Program-made: the position numbers and the translations under genes
Notes under the pieces: generated by a model
Told to the model about the DNA's origin: nothing
Databases searched by the model: none
What the model saw: only the letters and a program-made list of their open reading frames with translations
From: a virus
Strand: one strand, 5' to 3'
DNA: 64,000 nt
IMG/VR virus record: IMGVR_UViG_3300034358_000008
Location: 1 to 64,000 of that record
In this document: piece by piece, positions 41,536 through 49,063 of the stretch
Numbering within the stretch: position 1 is the first letter of the stretch
Layout: every line of letters begins with the position of its first letter

Positions 41536-41553
41536 ATTCCCGTGCACGGGAAT
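41536..41553 (-). terminator. palindromic hairpin after tRNA-Trp
   Basis: ATTCCCG/CGGGAAT with loop TGCA, directly behind the encoded CCA of tRNA-Trp on the minus strand. May be a processing signal or weak terminator. Confidence 0.55.
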
Positions 41554-41554
41554 T

Positions 41555-41630
41555 TGGCACGCACCCCAAGAGTCGAACTCGGAACCAACTGCTTTGGAGG
41601 CAGCTGCTCTGCCAGTTGAGCTAGGCACGT
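41555..41630 (-). tRNA. tRNA-Trp (CCA)
   Basis: Minus-strand cloverleaf: acceptor ACGTGCC/GGTGCGT, D-arm AGCTCAACTGGCAGAGC, anticodon loop CTCCAAA, T-loop GTTCGACTC, discriminator G and encoded CCA. An ATAGTATGTA element begins 11 bases upstream. Confidence 0.95.
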
Positions 41631-41641
41631 ATTAATTCTTT

Positions 41642-41651
41642 TACATACTAT
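41642..41651 (-). promoter_or_regulatory. ATAGTATGTA element (2 of 4)
   Basis: GTAATAGTATGTAA on the minus strand, ending 11 bases before the first base of tRNA-Trp. The position suits a promoter core at about -10. Confidence 0.65.
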
Positions 41652-41959
41652 TACTTAGCGAGTAAACTTTTCACGTAAGCTTCCCATTCAAACACTGTAA
41701 AGATAGTCCTGAGTAGGTCACACGTTGATACACCATTTACATAGTTGATATGTAAAGTCTTTAACGAGTGAGCTGGTGTGATGTATGTTAAATTGGAATC
41801 GTATATATCATGCTTCACCAACAACCCATTGCATACATTACCTCCTTCGCTACAGAGGTATGTGATATGATGCCGTCTCTCAACGCCGGTCTCTTCGCAA
41901 TCTGCAACTGCATGATTTGATATTGTAATCATGTCTCTTTTACAACATGGACACTTCAT
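41651..41959 (-). CDS. small zinc-ribbon-like protein
   Basis: 102 residues. MKCPCCKRDM and the pair CSEGGNVCNG supply a possible four-Cys site with a His-rich segment between (RRHHITYLC). Such ribbons are common in phage regulators. Function not assigned. Confidence 0.7.
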   Translation of the reverse strand: MKCPCCKRDMITISNHAVADCEETGVERRHHITYLCSEGGNVCNGLLVKHDIYDSNLTYITPAHSLKTLHINYVNGVSTCDLLRTIFTVFEWEAYVKSLLAK

Positions 41960-41971
41960 AGTAGGTAACCT

Positions 41972-42142
41972 TTAGATAGTACATCTGCGGTTAAGCATTT
42001 CTTCCGTAGGACGTTGCTGCTTAGCCATCAGTGACAGTTGACGAGTCATCAATACCGTACGCATACGGGAACGCCTTAGCCGTGTGGCTTCATCAGGACC
42101 CATAGCCAACCTAGCTTTTTCATACAGTGCTTCTACTGACAT
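41972..42142 (-). CDS. 56-residue protein, RCTI-tail paralog 2
   Basis: Minus ATG at 42142; the frame is open further but crosses tRNA-Asn. Arg/Met-rich helix ending RPTEEMLNRRCTI. Pairs with 40725-40895. Confidence 0.7.
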   Translation of the reverse strand: MSVEALYEKARLAMGPDEATRLRRSRMRTVLMTRQLSLMAKQQRPTEEMLNRRCTI

Positions 42143-42170
42143 TTGAATAACCTTTAGGGAAAGACGGAAT

Positions 42171-42194
42171 AAGAGAACCCCGAAGGGCTCTCTT
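42171..42194 (-). terminator. intrinsic terminator after tRNA-Asn
   Basis: Minus-strand stem AAGAGAGCCC/GGGTTCTCTT (one mismatch) with TTCG loop, then ATTCCGTC. Starts five bases after the tRNA-Asn CCA. Confidence 0.82.
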
Positions 42195-42199
42195 AGAAT

Positions 42200-42275
42200 T
42201 GGCTCCATGACCTGGACTCGAACCAGGGACCACACCGTTAACAGCGGTGGGCTCTACCAACTGAGCTATCATGGA
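42200..42275 (-). tRNA. tRNA-Asn (GTT)
   Basis: Acceptor TCCATGA/TCATGGA, D-arm AGCTCAGTTGGTAGAGC, anticodon loop CTGTTAA, T-arm CCTGGTTCGAGTCCAGG, discriminator G, encoded CCA. Confidence 0.95.
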
Positions 42276-42359
42276 ATGTAACTGGGTGATTCTCCTAACG
42301 CCGTAACGTTAAGTTAAGACAGCATTTACTCAGGCGCAGCCGCTGCAAGAATCATGTAA

Positions 42360-42524
42360 CTATGCTTGCTGTTCACGTTTGTCAAGTATGTACTCGGCAT
42401 CGTTCACAGCTTCTTTTAGAACTTGTTTATCTAGCTTCAGATTTTTCCAGCTAAGTCGAGAGCAACACTGACAGTCAGCTGGTCCGAAGTTATCCAATGG
42501 ACGTGGTTTGATTTTTACTTTCAT
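42360..42524 (-). CDS. 54-residue protein with CxxCC
   Basis: Minus ATG at 42524 (GAGG upstream). Basic head (KVKIKPRPLDN), DCQCCSR knuckle, charged helix. Lies between tRNA-Asn and the tRNA-like stretch. Confidence 0.65.
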   Translation of the reverse strand: MKVKIKPRPLDNFGPADCQCCSRLSWKNLKLDKQVLKEAVNDAEYILDKREQQA

Positions 42525-42574
42525 CAGACACCTCTTTGAATAGGTAGAATGTAATGTCACTTTAACCAGCGTAA

Positions 42575-42712
42575 GCTAATAGCCCTGTTAGATAGGCGGG
42601 CCGTCCGAATCAAGGGAGTTGAACCCAAGTTCTACATTACATTCATACAACTGGCGACGGGCACTGTTTAGACTCAGTGCACGGTCAAGCACGCTTGGGA
42701 GGCGACCGTCAT
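42575..42712 (-). ncRNA. tRNA-like or decayed tRNA stretch
   Basis: On the minus strand: CGGTC/GACCG enclosing AAGC-GT-GCTT, then GCACTG/CAGTGC closing an 8-base loop AGTCTAAA (a CTA anticodon in tRNA register with one extra base), then a T-arm-like GGGTTCAACTCCC. No matching 5' acceptor strand or CCA is seen, so it is not called a tRNA. It lies between tRNA-Tyr and a small gene. Confidence 0.4.
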
Positions 42713-42717
42713 TAAAA

Positions 42718-42802
42718 TGGTGGAGAGACAAGGATTCGAACCTTGGAAGAATTAACGCCGGATTTACAGTCCGGTCCCTTTGAGCCGCTCGGGAATCTCT
42801 CC
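42718..42802 (-). tRNA. tRNA-Tyr (GTA)
   Basis: Acceptor GGAGAGA/TCTCTCC, anticodon arm CCGGACTGTAAATCCGG, long variable arm as expected for bacterial tRNA-Tyr, T-arm AAGGTTCGAATCCTT, discriminator A and encoded CCA. Confidence 0.95.
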
Positions 42803-42878
42803 AGTAATAAGCGGGCACTTTCGATCACACTTAAGCAACCTAGTTATGCCCTAAATCTGGCGGACTTTGTATAGTCCT

Positions 42879-42888
42879 ACATACTATT
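42879..42888 (-). promoter_or_regulatory. ATAGTATGTA element (3 of 4)
   Basis: Minus-strand GCAATAGTATGTAGGAC, 76 bases upstream of tRNA-Tyr. It would drive tRNA-Tyr, the tRNA-like stretch, a small gene and tRNA-Asn to the terminator at 42171. Bases 42803-42920 hold no gene. Confidence 0.6.
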
Positions 42889-42920
42889 GCAACAATTGTA
42901 TTCTTTTACAACGACTTACA

Positions 42921-43181
42921 TCACTTGTCCCAAAGATCACCAAGTTTCACTTGACTGGTTCGTTTAGTGGCACCAGTGTAGTAATTGCTACCATAAGGAT
43001 CGGCAGCTACACACGGTACGTAAGGAATACCCTTCTCTTCACAGATACGTTTGTATTCTTCAGTTGAACGGATCGCCGCTTTGAGTAGTTCGCTAGCCTG
43101 TTGTTGATTCCGTCTCCGTACTTCGGGTGACTGGCTATCAATAGCTGCACGAATTTTCTTTAGATCAAATACTGGGATCAT
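42921..43181 (-). CDS. hypothetical protein
   Basis: 86 residues. Helical and charged (RAAIDSQSPEVRRRNQQQASELLKAA), then a YVPCVAADPYGSN loop. Second gene of the 44030 operon by spacing. No family recognised. Confidence 0.7.
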   Translation of the reverse strand: MIPVFDLKKIRAAIDSQSPEVRRRNQQQASELLKAAIRSTEEYKRICEEKGIPYVPCVAADPYGSNYYTGATKRTSQVKLGDLWDK

Positions 43182-43184
43182 GGA

Positions 43185-44030
43185 TTAACCTACGAAGAAG
43201 AGACGGGTGTTGGTACGGCCAAGTTTAGCCATCAAGCGGTAAAGCTTGTTCAGATTGATCTCACCTGAAAGGATATAACGCATTGCTCCGAAGATAACCA
43301 GCTTATTAAAGTTCTGCTGGAAGCCTGGAATCTTGATCAGTTCTTCTGCAAGGAACTTACCTTCAATCATCCATTTAGTTTCAGCCAAGTCGCCCTCAGC
43401 ATAAACTTCATCGGACTCGTATATCGAATCGGTTTGATAGGCATTGATGAAATTCAACACGGCTTTGCCGTTAGTTGGCCAGCGCTTACAAATGCCCTCG
43501 TCGATAACTTCTTTGGTTCGACCAGCCAAGTTCAACAACTGTTCAAACGCTGATTGCTCTTTACCGACAGCGTATTCTTCCGAGTAGCCTGTCGCATCGA
43601 GATAGACTGTGTCACGAAAATGCTTGTAGCACCAACGACGAATCTGTGGGGTGTGTCCACGGGTTAGGTCACCACCAATAAAGGACGCACCGTCTCTGAA
43701 TTGAGTAAAGCCCACTTCGGTCTTATAGGTGCATGAATCCACGATGCGAGCAGAGTCTTCAATGAAATGATCAGCCATTAGTTTAGCGATCGCTTCCGGG
43801 TGAACAAGTCTAGGATCTTCACCTTCGCTGTCTTCATGGTCAGTTTTACAATCGCTATTTGGTTCTGGAACAAAGAAGTGGTACAGTGCGTCAAGAGCGT
43901 GGTAGGTGAATTGACGTTCACGTTTTGAATCCGATGGGGTTTCGAATTCAGCTGCATCCCCTTCAATCAGGTGTCTTGGGCGATAATGTATATTTTGGTC
44001 TTCTGGACCAATCGTTTTCATGTTAGTCAT
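43185..44030 (-). CDS. hypothetical protein
   Basis: 281 residues, acidic (DHEDSEGEDPRLVHPEAIA), mixed fold. AGGA precedes the minus ATG at 44030; ATG 44021 is an alternative. A TATATTAA early-like motif lies 38 bases upstream. No family recognised. Confidence 0.74.
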   Translation of the reverse strand: MTNMKTIGPEDQNIHYRPRHLIEGDAAEFETPSDSKRERQFTYHALDALYHFFVPEPNSDCKTDHEDSEGEDPRLVHPEAIAKLMADHFIEDSARIVDSCTYKTEVGFTQFRDGASFIGGDLTRGHTPQIRRWCYKHFRDTVYLDATGYSEEYAVGKEQSAFEQLLNLAGRTKEVIDEGICKRWPTNGKAVLNFINAYQTDSIYESDEVYAEGDLAETKWMIEGKFLAEELIKIPGFQQNFNKLVIFGAMRYILSGEINLNKLYRLMAKLGRTNTRLFFVG

Positions 44031-44067
44031 TTTCTGTATCCTATTCCCCGAGGGGATCTGGTATCAG

Positions 44068-44075
44068 TTAATATA
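44068..44075 (-). promoter_or_regulatory. early promoter variant TATATTAA (minus)
   Basis: CCCGCTATATTAACTG on the minus strand upstream of the gene at 44030. The GCTATATTA context agrees with plus-strand copies. Confidence 0.55.
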
Positions 44076-44126
44076 GCGGGATTGCTACGTACGATACTTC
44101 CACCCAGTAGACTTTAACGACATAAA

Positions 44127-44144
44127 GCCTCCCCGAAGGGAGGC
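44127..44144 (-). terminator. terminator of the 746-residue gene
   Basis: Stem GCCTCCC/GGGAGGC with a CGAA loop on the plus strand (TTCG on the minus), then TTTATG on the minus strand. Confidence 0.82.
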
Positions 44145-44151
44145 ACTATGA

Positions 44152-46392
44152 TTAGGAGTCTTTAACAGACTTCTCGATCAGCTGGAATACAGCCATGATG
44201 TACGGCTGTAGTTGATGAAACTCAACCCCTACACGATGCATGTTGTACACATGTTCCATAGCCTTCTGATACAACTCTGTAAACTTAGGATCTTTAACTT
44301 GATCATACAACTCCCCATAGTTGGACTTACCTACATATTTCCAGTCCATCCAAGCGTGGGTGTTAATGAAGGTAGAGTTCCACCGCTTAACGAAAGTTAG
44401 GTCTGCCCCTAGTACATTGAACAACTCATAGAGCTTCTTAGCTTCCTCCACAATCTGTTCGGGAGTTAGCGTGTTCACTTCACCAGATTCAACTTTAACC
44501 TTAGGTACTTCTACCTTAGGTTCCTTTAACTGACGAGTAGCCTTCATGATCGTGATGGCTTTCTCAACGTTAGCTGAGTTGTCCAACGATTTACGTTGGA
44601 TCATGTTCATGACTGCTTCCATGTTGTTAAACGCTTGTTCTGCAACTTTGTGATGCTCAACCCGATTAGCTTGACAAGCCTTAATAAACTCAGGCACTAC
44701 TTTATCGTACTCTGCGATTAGGTTAGCGCCTTGTATGGATACTTTCTTGACATCAGACTGGCCATGCGTTTTAACCCAGTTGATGTCAGTGTACTTTTTT
44801 ACTTCATGTACCAGGTTGTGTAAGAAACCTTTGCCTACCGTGTCATAGATTTCGGTATCCTTACCTTTCGTAAAAAACTTCTTGATCGCACCCAACAGAT
44901 CTTCAGTGGATGGGACCAGTTCTGATTCTCCGAAGGTTTCAATAGCTACGCTCTCTATTGGAGTAATAGCTTCGAGACCAACGGTCATAAACTGACGAGC
45001 AACTGGATCGAGGCCATCTATGCCAGCCTGCTCAATCTGAGATCTGTACGTGGTAAGGGTTTTATCATTCATATTGGTTCTTCCAGAGAAATAGTTTTCT
45101 TTAGCTATCAGCATATCGCCTTTGATGGATCTATCCATCCAGACAGCCGCAGCTATGATCATGTCAAAGTATTCTTCACGGGCTTTGTTATACTCTGCAT
45201 TATTTAAGAGTATTTTCCATGGGATAACGTTAGACGATTGAAAAAGCTTCATCCATTTTTCGTTATTATGGAACGCACTTGGTACGTTATAACCCTTAAA
45301 AGATTTCCATTTGATGTTAACACCGTCCCTTAGATAAAACTCCTTGAGCACCTTCAATTGGTGAAAGAGTTCTTTCCCACCTGCTTTAACTTCAGCTTCA
45401 CTAAGAGCGTTGATCTCTTTTACCGTACCACCACCGTACTTAGCTGTATTTAGAAATACAGGTTTTGTCAGCTTAGCCAGATTTTCAGAGAAAGTAGCTA
45501 ATGCCTCATCCGTTGGACCAGCTTTGAATACAGTTTGCATTATAGGCGTTACTTCCGCCAGATATGCATCTACTGTGTTAACCCAGTTAGCGAAGTCTTT
45601 AAGATACGCGCCACCTTGCCCCAGCAATCTCAATATGTCCGGGTTACCCGGTGGTAGCATCTCGATAATGTCAGTCCCATTAATAGGGCCTTTGAGATAT
45701 GTCTGCTTGGCCAACCAACTAGGTGATGCAAGGCTATCTCTTACCTGAGCAAACGCGTATGCGTTGTTATTAAGATTACTTTTACGGAACCCGTGGTCGT
45801 TACCTTTGTTGGAGAAACCGAATGCTTTACGCATCGTATCCATTAATGATTCATTACTAATTTGAGCGACCATGGTATTCCGGTATGCCTCTAATAGTTC
45901 AATTCGTTTAACGGCATGGCGAGAGTAATGTTCCATCCCCGGTTTGATAAAGATCTCACCTTTGACATTCCGGCCAGCGTAATTAGTTTTCTGTACGCGC
46001 ATGATGTAAGAGTTCAATCCTTTACCATCATTGGCATAGCGTTTCATTTCATCAAGCTGTTCACGTGTAGTAGACTTGATCGTGTAGAGGTAACGGGAAC
46101 CTGTAGTGAACTTCACTAGAATCCAGTCGTCTCCAAGATCGTAACTATCCACACCTGAGTTACCGCCAGTGTTAGCATAACTGTGGGCCTGTCTGTGGTC
46201 GTCTAAGAGCTGTGTAATAGAAGCCGGGGGAACGCCCGTTTCTTCTACGATCGCTTCGTCAACGTCACCCCAGTAGCCCTTAACTGTATCTACGGCTTCA
46301 TCCCAGTACTGCTTTACTACATCGACTGCATCCTCATTGGAAACAGTCATCCGATCTTTAATACGACGGATTAAAAGGTCTAGAGAGTTCAT
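44152..46392 (-). CDS. probable virion protein with KTSC-like domain
   Basis: 746 residues, one of the two longest unknowns by size class here. Residues about 80-132 (VDSYDLGDDWILVKFTTGS, RYLYTIKSTTREQLDEMKRY, NDGKGLNSYI) fit the KTSC domain pattern: strand, FxxGxxYxY, helix, GxxxNxxI. The rest is long helices with a Glu/Lys/Val-rich linker near residue 640. The size, lone transcription unit and late-type upstream region suggest a structural or internal head protein; this is inference. Confidence 0.68.
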   Translation of the reverse strand: MNSLDLLIRRIKDRMTVSNEDAVDVVKQYWDEAVDTVKGYWGDVDEAIVEETGVPPASITQLLDDHRQAHSYANTGGNSGVDSYDLGDDWILVKFTTGSRYLYTIKSTTREQLDEMKRYANDGKGLNSYIMRVQKTNYAGRNVKGEIFIKPGMEHYSRHAVKRIELLEAYRNTMVAQISNESLMDTMRKAFGFSNKGNDHGFRKSNLNNNAYAFAQVRDSLASPSWLAKQTYLKGPINGTDIIEMLPPGNPDILRLLGQGGAYLKDFANWVNTVDAYLAEVTPIMQTVFKAGPTDEALATFSENLAKLTKPVFLNTAKYGGGTVKEINALSEAEVKAGGKELFHQLKVLKEFYLRDGVNIKWKSFKGYNVPSAFHNNEKWMKLFQSSNVIPWKILLNNAEYNKAREEYFDMIIAAAVWMDRSIKGDMLIAKENYFSGRTNMNDKTLTTYRSQIEQAGIDGLDPVARQFMTVGLEAITPIESVAIETFGESELVPSTEDLLGAIKKFFTKGKDTEIYDTVGKGFLHNLVHEVKKYTDINWVKTHGQSDVKKVSIQGANLIAEYDKVVPEFIKACQANRVEHHKVAEQAFNNMEAVMNMIQRKSLDNSANVEKAITIMKATRQLKEPKVEVPKVKVESGEVNTLTPEQIVEEAKKLYELFNVLGADLTFVKRWNSTFINTHAWMDWKYVGKSNYGELYDQVKDPKFTELYQKAMEHVYNMHRVGVEFHQLQPYIMAVFQLIEKSVKDS

Positions 46393-46461
46393 ACTAACCT
46401 CGAATGATTAATCATAAGATAGTCTTGTAGGTAAAGCACCAATTCTATGACATTGCGTGCT

Positions 46462-46470
46462 ACTATGAGA
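46462..46470 (+). promoter_or_regulatory. possible late promoter ACTATGAGA
   Basis: ACTATGAGA lies eight bases before the ATG at 46478 of the first lectin-like gene. The identical 9-mer precedes terL on the minus strand (62991-62999). It contains the TATG core of phiKZ late promoters. Confidence 0.45.
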
Positions 46471-46477
46471 ACAAACT

Positions 46478-47719
46478 ATGATCGAACAATTACTGATTAT
46501 TTCAGGTTTTGAGTCTGATGTCAATGACGACCATGATTTACCCTTCCCGACAGGGACACCTTTTAAAGGGGTAGTGCGAGCTAAAAACTTCATTACAGGT
46601 GATGCACTAGCTGATGAAATAGGATTGGTTCAAGGCATCTCTATTAACAGCAACGCGGGGTGGTTACACTTCGTGGAAGAAAATGGTTACAACATCTACC
46701 TGGCTAAGAAACCACTACGTTTTAATCTAGGTTGGCCGAGTATAAATAACGCCCAGTTAGATAAAGAAATCGTTTTGGATGGTAAGACATTCAACGTTGA
46801 ATTTATAACGGGTATGAGACGAGACGGTCTACCAGCTTTGAAGGGTAACGCTGGCGGCGCTTGGAACAGATACATCTATAACGTGTATGGTGGTGAGCGT
46901 GCAGATGAGCTACCTAATACCCGATTGAACTGGGGCTCGTACACTGAGGCTATGTTGGGTATTCCTCTTGACTCAGCTGGTGCTACACCGTTAGCCTCAT
47001 TCTGTTGGGTTAAGGAACTTGATAGTACTGGTGGTCATGCGACACGCGGTGTAAGTTATAGTGACGCTAATGTTCCTAACGTAATGGGTGTATGGTACGG
47101 TGGGCAAGATGATATAGCCATCCACTATGCGTGGAGACCCATGCTTGTAGAGAAAGGTACATTCCCTCCTGTTCCAGTAACCCCATTTAAGGGCGAAGTT
47201 GCACAAGCTGATTTCATTACTTTTAGTGATCTGGCTACAGCGGTTGGTGTTACCGAGGGTACACCACTCAACACTGACGCCCCATGGCTGAAGATTGAAC
47301 TGGGTGAGACTACCTATTACTGGCCTAAGGCCTCTATCCGGGGTAGCGTTCTACGTGAAACACTTAATACCCTGAATCTCGTAACAGGTGACACCACGGT
47401 TATTATTGGTGGACTTACGTATAAAGTACGTTTGATCAAAGGTCGGGATGCAGCACAATCTGACGTCATCGGTGAGGAATGGTTAGAATGGCTAACCCAT
47501 TTAACCAACGGTGATTGGGCGGAATACTCAACCGCACAACTGGTAACTGGTACTGGTGGTACAGGTAATGGTGAGCTAGTGCTGACTCAAGAACTTGCAG
47601 CTAACGGTTTCTGGGCAGCTAACGGTTACCCTACGTTACTGGGTTCTGGCTGGTATCAATCGACTGGCGCAACTCATGATGGCTATGGTTGGAGACCTGT
47701 TCTCGAGCTAGTGCCGTAA
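46478..47719 (+). CDS. lectin/FGE-like tandem protein 1 (probable adhesin)
   Basis: 413 residues built from two repeats, about 27-225 and 235-413, each opening TPFKG then strand, helix and a (P/G)W-L-hydrophobic segment. Each repeat holds a W-N-R-Y or EWLEWL helix and ends YAWRPML or YGWRPVLEL. EW-x-R-Y plus a final GWRPxL recall the RLPTEAEW and GFR signatures of the FGE-sulfatase/C-type lectin fold used in phage receptor-binding proteins. Three such genes lie in a row. Tail fibre or capsid decoration is inferred. Confidence 0.7.
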   Translation: MIEQLLIISGFESDVNDDHDLPFPTGTPFKGVVRAKNFITGDALADEIGLVQGISINSNAGWLHFVEENGYNIYLAKKPLRFNLGWPSINNAQLDKEIVLDGKTFNVEFITGMRRDGLPALKGNAGGAWNRYIYNVYGGERADELPNTRLNWGSYTEAMLGIPLDSAGATPLASFCWVKELDSTGGHATRGVSYSDANVPNVMGVWYGGQDDIAIHYAWRPMLVEKGTFPPVPVTPFKGEVAQADFITFSDLATAVGVTEGTPLNTDAPWLKIELGETTYYWPKASIRGSVLRETLNTLNLVTGDTTVIIGGLTYKVRLIKGRDAAQSDVIGEEWLEWLTHLTNGDWAEYSTAQLVTGTGGTGNGELVLTQELAANGFWAANGYPTLLGSGWYQSTGATHDGYGWRPVLELVP

Positions 47720-47729
47720 CATTATAAAG

Positions 47730-47750
47730 CCCCTCCCGTTAAAGGAGGGG
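47730..47750 (+). terminator. terminator between lectin-like genes 1 and 2
   Basis: Stem CCCCTCC/GGAGGGG, loop CGTTAAA, flanked by TATAAAG and TCTTATG. Confidence 0.8.
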
Positions 47751-47815
47751 TCTTATGCCGGTCAAGCATTATCTTAATTGTATGATTACTACTATTACGC
47801 TTGGGGAATCCTATT

Positions 47816-49054
47816 ATGTTTGAACAACTCCTGGTGGCTGCTCCTAAAGCCCCCATAACGGACGACAGCGATTTGCCCTTTCCGGCTGGGACGCCATTTA
47901 AAGGAGTAGTGCACGCTAGTAATTTTATTAACGGCGCTCAGCTGGCTACTCAGATTGGATTGGTGAATGGAGTTCCCATCAATAGCGATGCAGGCTGGTT
48001 GCACTTTATAGAAGACAATGGATACAACGTCTACATCGCTAAGAAACCTTTACGTGCTGGAGTCACTTGGCAACAAATTGACACGGCGCAAACCGGTAAA
48101 GAAATCATCATTGGCGGTAAGACATTCTTGGTTACCTTTATCACCGGGTTGAAAACTGCTGGTATGCCTGCGGTTATCGGAAACTCTGGTGGGCAATGGA
48201 ACCGATATATTTACAACGTTTACGGTGGGGAATTTGCTTCAGCTCTACCAGCGGACCGCTTGAACTGGGGTTCTTATACCGAGAAGATGTTGGGGATACC
48301 ATTGCTCACTGAGGGTATTAGTGTCATGGCTTCTTTTAACTATGTTAAAGAAACTAGTTCTAGTGCTTCAGGGGCGCACATCACCCGTGGTATGACCTAC
48401 CCAACAGCGGCAGGTAAACCAAACGTACTCGGTGTGTGGTACGGTGCTCCAAGTAACGGTGAGATGAACTATGGTTGGCGCCCTCTGCTATATGAGAAAG
48501 GCACTACTCCACCAGTACCAATAACACCGTTTAAAGGTGAAGTTGCGCAAGCTGATTTAATTACGTTGGCTGCACTGAGAACTGCAACTGGTTATGCTGG
48601 TGGTACATCTCTGAATCCGACTGCTCCATGGATGATGATTGTAGAGAATGGTAAAACATTCTATTTCCCTAAAGCACCATTGTTGATGACGATGAGTCGT
48701 GAACAACTTAACGCAGCTGGTCTGGTAGATGGTAGTAAAGTAATTACCATTGCCGGTAAGCAGTATAAAGTTCGTTTGATGACTGGTCGAGATACTGCGG
48801 TGAACAGTACATCAGGTGGCGAATGGTTACGATGGATGACCAATCTGACTGATGGTACATGGGCAACATACCCAACAGCTGATCTTGGTGGACCATACCC
48901 AATGAACGGTGGCATGACACACGTCTGGGATAGACATGGTGATAACAACTGGGCACTAAGTGGTTATCCAGGTTTCCTTGGCGCTTGGTATCAAATCCTA
49001 GGATCAGCAGCCGATCCAGCTTATGGGTGGCGCCCAGTATTAGAATTGATTTAG
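47816..49054 (+). CDS. lectin/FGE-like tandem protein 2 (probable adhesin)
   Basis: 412 residues from ATG 47816 (GGGGAA upstream). Same two-repeat plan as protein 1, with TPFKGVVHASNFI and TPFKGEVAQADLI opening the repeats, QWNRYIYNVYGGEF in repeat 1, and YGWRPVLELI at the end. Repeat 1 of the three genes is better conserved than repeat 2. It has its own leader behind a terminator, so it may be expressed separately. Confidence 0.7.
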   Translation: MFEQLLVAAPKAPITDDSDLPFPAGTPFKGVVHASNFINGAQLATQIGLVNGVPINSDAGWLHFIEDNGYNVYIAKKPLRAGVTWQQIDTAQTGKEIIIGGKTFLVTFITGLKTAGMPAVIGNSGGQWNRYIYNVYGGEFASALPADRLNWGSYTEKMLGIPLLTEGISVMASFNYVKETSSSASGAHITRGMTYPTAAGKPNVLGVWYGAPSNGEMNYGWRPLLYEKGTTPPVPITPFKGEVAQADLITLAALRTATGYAGGTSLNPTAPWMMIVENGKTFYFPKAPLLMTMSREQLNAAGLVDGSKVITIAGKQYKVRLMTGRDTAVNSTSGGEWLRWMTNLTDGTWATYPTADLGGPYPMNGGMTHVWDRHGDNNWALSGYPGFLGAWYQILGSAADPAYGWRPVLELI

Positions 49055-49063
49055 GGGAATATC

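Noticed and set aside
41402-41635. 77-residue plus-strand frame
   Set aside because: It runs through tRNA-Trp on the opposite strand and has no RBS.
42588-42818. 76-residue minus-strand frame
   Set aside because: It covers tRNA-Tyr in the same orientation, so it is a by-product of the tRNA sequence.
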